Source: an uncultured Synechococcus sp. (GTDB taxonomy: Bacteria > Cyanobacteriota > Cyanobacteriia > PCC-6307 > Cyanobiaceae). Taken from it: a DNA stretch of 10,914 nt. A program made the translations under genes and the position numbers. The notes beneath the pieces were generated by a model. The model made no database searches, had not been told where the DNA came from, and was given only the letters and a program-made list of their open reading frames with translations. Below, piece after piece: positions 5,915 through 10,914 of the stretch. The stretch lies in contig CAJWAH010000037.1 of the NCBI GenBank assembly GCA_913020095.1, positions 1-10,914 on the forward strand, read 5' to 3'. Numbering within the stretch: the stretch's first letter is position 1; each line of letters begins with the position of its first letter.

Positions 5915-7381
5915 GTGCCGAGCTCGTTTGTTCTCGTTTACCACCGCTCACCCTTCGATGAGGTCATCGACGCGGACGGGAACCGCAGCTGGCAAGACCA
6001 AAAAAGCCCCAACGGCATCATCCCAACCCTGCGCAACCTGTTCCGAGATCACCCCTCGGGCACCTGGATCGCTTGGCGCCAAGACGAAGACAACAACGGC
6101 GAGGATGAAACAACGGTTATCGAAGAGCCACTGACGATCAGGCTCCGCCGGATTCCGCTGCAACAGCAGCAGATCTCAAGCTTCTATCACGTGACCTCGA
6201 AGGAGTCGGCCTGGCCGATCCTGCACACCTTCCCCAGCCACTTCAACGTCAACAACGCCGACTGGGCCACATTTCAGGAGGTGAATCGGCGCTTTGCCGA
6301 GGCCGCTTGCAATGAAGCCGCACCGGGTGCCTGCATCTGGGTGCACGACTACAACCTTTGGCTGGCACCGGGTTACATCCGCCAGCAACGACCGGATGTG
6401 AAGGTCGGATTCTTCCACCACACACCGTTCCCCAGCGCCGATGTGTTCGGCATCCTTCCTTGGCGAGAAGAAATCATCAGCAGCCTGCTGGCCTGTGATG
6501 TGGTGGGTTTTCACATCCCTCGCTACGCCGAAAACTTCAGCCGTGCTGCCTCCAGCTTGTTGGCCGTCGAGCGGGGGCCCCGAGAAAAGGTGTCATCCCA
6601 TTTCCTGCGTCATGGCAGCGCACTGGCCCAGCCCGACTGCACCCCGTGGATTCGCTATCAAGGCCGCACCGTGCAGCTGGTCTCCACACCTGTTGGCACA
6701 AGCCCAGAGGTGATCCAAGCCCTACGGGACTCAGCCCACGTTCAGGACCTGATCAAAGACATCGAGCGCGACACCAAGAAAGGTCGCAAGCTGATCATCT
6801 CCGCCAGCCGGGTGGACTACACCAAAGGCAACGAAGAGCTACTGCTGGCTTACGAGCGCCTGCTCGAACGGCGCCCTGAGATGCATGGCGATGTGGTGCT
6901 GATGCTTGCCTGCGTCGCGGCCAACACCGGCATGAAGGTCTACGAAGACACCCAACGCAGCATTGAAGAGACCGTGGGCCGGATCAACGGTCGCTTCGGC
7001 CGCATCGATTGGGTTCCGATTCGACTGACCACCCAGCGGATTCCCTACGAGGAAATCGTGGCCTGGTTTGCCGCCTCTGACATCTGCTGGATCACACCAC
7101 TACGGGACGGGCTGAATCTCGTGGCCAAGGAATACGTGGCGGCCCGCAAGGGCCAGGGCGGCAGTTTGGTGTTGTCGGAGTTCACCGGCGCCTCGGTGGT
7201 TGTCGATGGGGCGATCCTCACCAACCCCTACTCCCACCGGCGCATGGACGAGGCGATCGACGCCGCGCTGATGATGCCTGTGGACGAGCAGCGCGCGCGC
7301 ATGGAACGCATGGAGCGTGCCGTTGACACCTTGAGCGTGGCCAACTGGGCCAGTGAGCAGCTCAACGCGCTCGAGCACTAG
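5915..7381 (+). CDS. ggpS: Glucosylglycerol-phosphate synthase
   Basis: GgpS transfers glucose from ADP-glucose to glycerol-3-phosphate, the committed step of glucosylglycerol, the osmolyte of salt-stressed cyanobacteria. The 488-residue product aligns along its length with what I recall of Synechocystis GgpS, including YHRSPFDEV (9-17), KSPNGIIPTL (30-39), FYHVTSKE (90-97) and NGRFGRIDW. GT20 active-site blocks are VHDYNLWLAPG (143-153), FFHHTPFPS (166-174), SRVDYTKGN (298-306, with the phosphate-binding Arg and Lys) and TPLRDGLNLVAKEY (394-407). It resembles trehalose-6-phosphate synthase, but the KSPNGI glycine loop and the overall match favour GgpS. No phosphatase domain is fused, so a separate GgpP is needed. 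The start is GTG at 5915, aligned with the known N-terminus; no Shine-Dalgarno is seen. It is first in an operon with the ggt genes. Confidence 0.95.
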   Translation: MPSSFVLVYHRSPFDEVIDADGNRSWQDQKSPNGIIPTLRNLFRDHPSGTWIAWRQDEDNNGEDETTVIEEPLTIRLRRIPLQQQQISSFYHVTSKESAWPILHTFPSHFNVNNADWATFQEVNRRFAEAACNEAAPGACIWVHDYNLWLAPGYIRQQRPDVKVGFFHHTPFPSADVFGILPWREEIISSLLACDVVGFHIPRYAENFSRAASSLLAVERGPREKVSSHFLRHGSALAQPDCTPWIRYQGRTVQLVSTPVGTSPEVIQALRDSAHVQDLIKDIERDTKKGRKLIISASRVDYTKGNEELLLAYERLLERRPEMHGDVVLMLACVAANTGMKVYEDTQRSIEETVGRINGRFGRIDWVPIRLTTQRIPYEEIVAWFAASDICWITPLRDGLNLVAKEYVAARKGQGGSLVLSEFTGASVVVDGAILTNPYSHRRMDEAIDAALMMPVDEQRARMERMERAVDTLSVANWASEQLNALEH

Positions 7382-7386
7382 GGCCG

Positions 7387-8640
7387 ATGATGCTGCGCCG
7401 CCGGTTGCTGGGAGTGCTGCTAGCCGGCATCACCCTGCTGCTGATGGCAACGGGTGTACCAGCAGCCACGATCCCGGTCTCAGTCTTGATGCCGGCATCC
7501 TTTGCCGATGCCAGTGCACCCCTGGTGCGGGAGTTCAACGCCAGCCATCCCCACATCCGCCTGGAGGTCACCCGAGGACCGCTCGACACCGAATCGGTGT
7601 CGGATCTGGCGATCAGCAGTTTGCTGCTGGGCAGCAGCCCCTACGACCTGCTGCTGATGGATGTCACCTGGACGCCGAAATACGTGGCTGCCGGCTGGCT
7701 GGAACCGCTTGAGGGCTGGCTTGGTGATGACGCCATGGCTCCCCTGGCTCCTGGCGCTGATTTGGGCAATGCCTTCGGTGGCCACCTCTGGCGCTTCCCC
7801 ATGGTGGCCTCGATGGGGTTGCTGTATTGGCGCACGGATCTCATGCCGGCTCCGCCGCGCACGCCAACGGAATTGGCGCAGATCAGCCGCGAGCTGCAAT
7901 CCAGTGGTGCGATTCGCTGGGGCTATGTCTGGCAAGGCCGGCAGTACGAGGGCCTGAGCACGGTCTTTCTCGAAATGCTGCGGGGCTTTGGTGGCCGCTG
8001 GATCGTCGATGGCAGCCCAACACTCGACAGCAAGGAAGCCGTGGCAGCCGCCGGCTGGCTGGAGGGATTGATCCGCCAGGGGATCTCACCGCCATCGGTT
8101 GTCACCATGGCCGAACCGCAGTCGTTGCAAGTGTTCGCCGCTGGCCAGGCCGCCTTCATGCGCAACTGGCCCTACGCCTGGAACGAACTGAACCGTGCTG
8201 GCAGCGCCTTGGCCGGCAAGGTGGGCATCACCACGATGGTGGCAGAGCCAGGCCAGCCCCACGTGGCAACCCAGGGCAGCTGGGGGCTCGCCCTCACCAA
8301 GGGCAGCCAGCACAAGCGCGCCGCGATCGAAGCCCTGCAATTCCTCACCAGTGAGGAGAGCCAAACCCGGCTCTACGAAGACTTTGGCTACACCCCAACC
8401 CGCCAAGCGGTGTTCCGCAATCCCAAGCTGGTGGCCGCTCACCCTGAGCTCCCGGAGCTGGAGGTCGCCCTAGCCGATGCCGTGCTTCGCCCCCTGACGC
8501 CGGTCTATGCCCAGATCAGCGACCTGCTCTACCGCGAGCTCAGCCGGGTGTTCACCGGCCGGGTGAGCCCGCAGCAGGGGATGGAGCAATTGCAGGAGCA
8601 AACGCTGCAGCTGCGCCGAACCGTGGGAGGTGAGATTTGA
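7387..8640 (+). CDS. ggtB: Glucosylglycerol/sugar ABC transporter substrate-binding protein
   Basis: This 417-residue extracellular solute-binding protein belongs to the maltose-binding-like family (family 1). A Sec signal peptide is evident: MMLRRR, a hydrophobic core to about residue 20, and a likely cleavage after VPA (24-26). No lipobox cysteine is present, so it is probably a soluble periplasmic protein. Family features include the GSSPYDLLLMDVTW block (about 82-95), GLLYWRTD near 144-151, and a C-terminal segment FLTSEESQTRLYEDFGYTPTR typical of sugar-binding proteins. Position in the operon, 5 nt after ggpS and overlapping the permease gene, identifies it as GgtB, which in Synechocystis serves glucosylglycerol, sucrose and trehalose. 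The exact ligand range here is inferred. ATG codons at 7387 and 7390 are equivalent choices. Confidence 0.9.
   Translation: MMLRRRLLGVLLAGITLLLMATGVPAATIPVSVLMPASFADASAPLVREFNASHPHIRLEVTRGPLDTESVSDLAISSLLLGSSPYDLLLMDVTWTPKYVAAGWLEPLEGWLGDDAMAPLAPGADLGNAFGGHLWRFPMVASMGLLYWRTDLMPAPPRTPTELAQISRELQSSGAIRWGYVWQGRQYEGLSTVFLEMLRGFGGRWIVDGSPTLDSKEAVAAAGWLEGLIRQGISPPSVVTMAEPQSLQVFAAGQAAFMRNWPYAWNELNRAGSALAGKVGITTMVAEPGQPHVATQGSWGLALTKGSQHKRAAIEALQFLTSEESQTRLYEDFGYTPTRQAVFRNPKLVAAHPELPELEVALADAVLRPLTPVYAQISDLLYRELSRVFTGRVSPQQGMEQLQEQTLQLRRTVGGEI
8626..8633 (+). promoter_or_regulatory. Strong Shine-Dalgarno supporting the ggtC TTG start
   Basis: GGAGGTGA is complementary to the 3' end of 16S rRNA. The GGAGG core (8626-8630) is 6 nt before the TTG at 8637. 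It lies inside the last codons of ggtB and decides the TTG start, which overlaps the ggtB stop as TTGA (8637-8640). Confidence 0.75.
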
Positions 8641-9518
8641 GACGCCAACGGCTGTGGCTGCTGATGGCACCGGCGTTGCTGCTGCTCTTGGCGGTCTTCG
8701 CCCTGCCGATGCTGCAGTACGCCTGGCTCAGCACGCAGGCCCAAACGGTGCTGACCGAACTGGAGCCCCAACCAGTGGGGTTGGCCCAGTGGCAGCGCCT
8801 GCTGCAGGACGGTCGCTTCTGGCAAGACGCCTTTCAAACCTTGCGGTTCGGCCTCTGCTCGGTGGGGCTGGAGTTGGTGCTCGGTTTGGCCGTTGCCCTG
8901 CTCTTGAATCAGCCGCTGCGGGGCCGAACGCTGCTGCGCACCGTGAGCCTGCTGCCCTGGGCCCTGCCCACCACCGTGATGGCGTTGGGTTGGCGCTGGA
9001 TCTTCAACGATCCCTTTGGCCCGATCAATCTGCTGCTGGCCCAGCTGGGTCTTCCCACCGTGTCGTTTTTGGGTGACCCCTCCATCACCTGGCTCAGCAT
9101 GGTGTGGGCAGACACCTGGAAGACCACACCGTTTGTGGCCCTGCTGCTGTTGGCTGGCCTGCAAACCATCCCAGCGGATCTCTATGAGGCGGCGGCCTTA
9201 GAGGGTGCCAACCGCTGGCAGAGCTTGCGGCGAATCACCTTGCCCTTGCTCTCCCCCTACATCTTGATCGCGGTCTTGTTTCGTTTAGCGCAGGCCCTAG
9301 GCGTGTTTGATCTGGTGCAGGTGCTCACGGCAGGCGGCCCAGCCGGCAGCACCGAAAGCTTGGCGCTCTACGCCTACATCAATGCCATGCGCTTTCTCGA
9401 TTTCGGCTACAGCGCCACGCTGATGCTGGCGGCGTTTGTGTTGATGCTGCTGCTCAGTGGTGGAGCCGTGCTGCTATGGCTGGTCAGCCGGCCGCGGTGG
9501 GCAGGAGGGCAACGATGA
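8637..9518 (+). CDS. ggtC: Glucosylglycerol/sugar ABC transporter permease (MalF-type)
   Basis: This 293-residue inner-membrane protein has about six hydrophobic segments, including residues 7-27, 71-90, 101-119, 155-175, 204-224 and 259-283. The EAA loop that docks on the ATPase is clear at 184-203 (EAA-LEG followed by R-R-I-T-L-P). The WRWIFND and DLVQVLTAGGPAGSTE blocks are characteristic of MalF/UgpA-type sugar permeases. It should form the membrane channel as a heterodimer with GgtD. The start is TTG 8637, supported by a full Shine-Dalgarno, hydrophobic N-terminal spacing and a 4-nt overlap with ggtB. It ends in a 4-nt overlap (ATGA) with ggtD. Confidence 0.93.
   Translation: MRRQRLWLLMAPALLLLLAVFALPMLQYAWLSTQAQTVLTELEPQPVGLAQWQRLLQDGRFWQDAFQTLRFGLCSVGLELVLGLAVALLLNQPLRGRTLLRTVSLLPWALPTTVMALGWRWIFNDPFGPINLLLAQLGLPTVSFLGDPSITWLSMVWADTWKTTPFVALLLLAGLQTIPADLYEAAALEGANRWQSLRRITLPLLSPYILIAVLFRLAQALGVFDLVQVLTAGGPAGSTESLALYAYINAMRFLDFGYSATLMLAAFVLMLLLSGGAVLLWLVSRPRWAGGQR
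9503..9508 (+). promoter_or_regulatory. Shine-Dalgarno deciding the ggtD start
   Basis: AGGAGG lies 6 nt before ATG 9515, inside the end of ggtC. It favours this start over an ATG at 9476, which would give 13 extra residues and a 43-nt overlap. Confidence 0.75.
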
Positions 9519-10309
9519 ACAGGTTGCTGCTGATTCTCTGGAGCCTGGGCCCGATGCTCTGGCAGCTCTACACATCCTTTCGGCCCAATGCCACGCTCAC
9601 CGGCAATCCCATGCAGGGAGGCTGGACGCTCGAGCACTACCAGGCCCTGCTTGGGGGCAATCCTCCCTTTTGGCGCTACTTGCTCAACAGCGGCGTGGTG
9701 GGTTTGAGCTCCACCTTGCTCACCTTGGTGGTGGCGGTGCCCTGCGCCTATGGGCTCAGCCGGCTGGGCCGCAAAACCGCTCGCAACGTCAACGTGCTGG
9801 TCGCCATTGCAGCGGCCTTCCCCTACGTGCTGTTGTTCTTGGCGCTGCTGCAGGTGGCGCGCGATCTGCACCTGGGCAACAACCTGCTGGCCCTGAGCCT
9901 CCCCTACACCGGATTGAGCCTGCCGTTGGCAATCCTGCTGCTGCAGGCTTCATTTCGGGACATCCCGCCCGAGCTTGAGGAAGCCGCTCGCCTGGAAGGT
10001 CTGGGGCTCTGGCAGCGTCTGCGCTGGGTGCTGCTGCCGCTGATGGCCCCTGCCATCGCCAGCGCCTCCCTGCTGATCTTCCTCTTTTGCTGGAACGAAT
10101 ACCCCATCGCGCTGACCTGGCTCAGCCGCGCTGATCTGCTCACCTTGGCCCCGGCGATGGCAAGGATCGCAGGGTCCTCGGTGTTCACCGTTCCCTATGG
10201 GGGATTTGCGGCGGCCACCGTTCTCGGCAGCATTCCGCTCATCGTGTTGGTGCTTGTGTTTCAGCGGCAGATCGTTAGCGGCCTCACCCAAGGAGCCATT
10301 AAGGGATGA
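9515..10309 (+). CDS. ggtD: Glucosylglycerol/sugar ABC transporter permease (MalG-type)
   Basis: This 264-residue inner-membrane permease is the partner of GgtC. The N-terminal helix (residues 3-20) is followed by a periplasmic stretch with W37-x-L-E-H-Y, as in MalG-like proteins, then further helices at about 55-80, 92-114, 127-145, 176-192 and 228-249. The EAA loop is at 155-175 (EEAARLEGLG, then W-V-L-L-P). The C-terminal RQIVSGLTQGAIKG matches the conserved MalG tail that contacts the ATPase. The start is ATG 9515, with AGGAGG 6 nt upstream and ATGA overlap with ggtC; the next gene also begins in an ATGA overlap (10306-10309), which suggests balanced, coupled synthesis. Confidence 0.93.
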   Translation: MNRLLLILWSLGPMLWQLYTSFRPNATLTGNPMQGGWTLEHYQALLGGNPPFWRYLLNSGVVGLSSTLLTLVVAVPCAYGLSRLGRKTARNVNVLVAIAAAFPYVLLFLALLQVARDLHLGNNLLALSLPYTGLSLPLAILLLQASFRDIPPELEEAARLEGLGLWQRLRWVLLPLMAPAIASASLLIFLFCWNEYPIALTWLSRADLLTLAPAMARIAGSSVFTVPYGGFAAATVLGSIPLIVLVLVFQRQIVSGLTQGAIKG

Positions 10310-10914
10310 CCGCATCAACCAACAACAACGGGGGCAAAGGAGCCCTCAAACTGCAACAGCTCGGGCGGCGTGTGGGTCGCCAGCAGCTACTGGAGTCACT
10401 CAGCCTGACGGTTCAACCAGGGGAGATCCTTGCCCTGCTGGGACCCAGTGGCTGCGGCAAAAGCACCACCTTGCGCCTGCTCGCGGGACTCGATCCAGCC
10501 AGCAGCGGGCAGATCCTGCTGGGCGACGACGACATCACCACAACCCCACCAGCCGATCGTGGGGTGGCCTTGGTGTTCCAGAGCTACGCGCTCTATCCCC
10601 ACCTGAGCGTGGAGCGCAACCTCAGCCTCGGCCCCGAACTGCGGGGCACAAGGCCCGAGCTCATCAAAGAAGAGATCAACCGGGTTCTCGATCTGCTGCA
10701 GCTCCAAGACCTCCGGCACCGCAAGCCAGCGGGGCTCTCGGGAGGCCAGCGGCAACGGGTTGCACTCGGCCGCGCCCTGTTGCGACGGCCGCGGTTGATG
10801 CTGCTCGATGAACCCATGAGCAACCTCGACGCCAAGTTGCGCGAGGAGCTCCGCGCCGAACTGCAGCACATCCTGCGCAGCATCGGTGCACCGGTGATCT
10901 ACGTGACCCACGAT
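10306..10914 (+). CDS. ggtA: Glucosylglycerol/sugar ABC transporter ATP-binding protein, 3' end cut off
   Basis: The first 203 residues of a MalK-type ATPase are visible and the gene runs off the right edge. Present are Walker A GPSGCGKST (46-54), Q-loop Q92, signature LSGGQRQR (144-151), Walker B LMLLDEP (164-170), D-loop SNLD (172-175) and H-loop H202. The C-terminal OB-fold regulatory domain expected in this family would lie beyond the window. The A-loop aromatic seen in MalK (W13) aligns with V23 here, in a region with unusual N-terminal Asn-Gly residues (6-10). It should dimerise and power the GgtC-GgtD channel. It begins in an ATGA overlap with ggtD, preceded by AAGGAG (10290-10295). 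In Synechocystis ggtA lies away from ggtBCD; here it completes the operon. Confidence 0.92.
   Translation, partial: MTASTNNNGGKGALKLQQLGRRVGRQQLLESLSLTVQPGEILALLGPSGCGKSTTLRLLAGLDPASSGQILLGDDDITTTPPADRGVALVFQSYALYPHLSVERNLSLGPELRGTRPELIKEEINRVLDLLQLQDLRHRKPAGLSGGQRQRVALGRALLRRPRLMLLDEPMSNLDAKLREELRAELQHILRSIGAPVIYVTHD

Noticed and set aside
5799..6134. Open frame overlapping the ggpS start in another frame, considered as a GgpR-like regulator
   Set aside because: Synechocystis has a small regulator gene, ggpR, overlapping the ggpS promoter, but this frame begins with TTG, has shadow-like composition and I see no resemblance I could defend.
8529..9164. 211-codon minus-strand open frame opposite ggtB/ggtC
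   Set aside because: It is Gln- and His-rich low-complexity shadow of Leu-rich membrane-protein codons (CTG/CAG).
9457..9978. 173-codon plus-strand frame over ggtC/ggtD
   Set aside because: It overlaps the real permease frame, which has the EAA loop and hydrophobic helices; this frame has none.
10396..10911. 171-codon minus-strand frame opposite ggtA
   Set aside because: The plus strand encodes all ABC ATPase motifs in order; the antisense frame is a by-product.
1..10914. Search by eye for HIP1 (GCGATCGC), CRISPR repeats, insertion sequences and phage attachment sites
   Set aside because: No exact HIP1 copy, regularly spaced repeats, transposase or integrase was seen. The left-edge tRNA could in principle be an integration site, but its 3' end is outside the window and no integrase is nearby.

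Overview
The window looks like ordinary chromosome of a cyanobacterium, most likely a high-GC marine or euryhaline picocyanobacterium (Synechococcus/Cyanobium type). The clues are an FdC2-type [2Fe-2S] ferredoxin, the short bacterial-type ferredoxin between hisZ and htpG, and above all a glucosylglycerol-phosphate synthase with a Ggt-type ABC transporter. Glucosylglycerol is the classic compatible solute of moderately salt-tolerant cyanobacteria. By eye I found no exact HIP1 octamer (GCGATCGC), which fits picocyanobacteria better than freshwater lineages. The species assignment is inference.

Left part (1-4772): a tRNA-Ser(GGA) gene runs off the left edge on the minus strand. Divergent from it, on the plus strand, are the FdC2-type ferredoxin overlapping an inositol-monophosphatase-family gene by 4 nt, then hisZ, a 7Fe-type ferredoxin with a TTG start, and htpG. 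These are housekeeping functions: redox, sugar-phosphate hydrolysis, histidine biosynthesis and chaperone.

Middle part (4773-5914): an atypical SDR-family gene on the minus strand converges on htpG. The two stop codons lie 10 nt apart inside one perfect 18-bp palindrome. Its 5' end is divergent from ggpS, and 190 bp of non-coding DNA (5725-5914) should hold the promoters of both.

Right part (5915-10914): a tightly packed operon ggpS-ggtB-ggtC-ggtD-ggtA. The first gap is 5 nt and the next three junctions are 4-nt stop/start overlaps. It pairs synthesis of glucosylglycerol-phosphate with a binding-protein-dependent importer (periplasmic binding protein, two MalF/MalG-type permeases, MalK-type ATPase) that in characterised cyanobacteria takes up or recovers leaked glucosylglycerol, sucrose and trehalose. 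ggtA is cut by the right edge just after its H-loop. The phosphatase that completes synthesis (GgpP) is not in the window.

No stretch over 300 bp lacks a gene. I saw no mobile element, CRISPR array or clear sign of recent transfer, and no obviously new system. The points most worth a second look are the self-contained synthesis/uptake operon, the double-stop palindrome, the hairpin next to the tRNA, and an apparently missing A-loop aromatic residue in GgtA.
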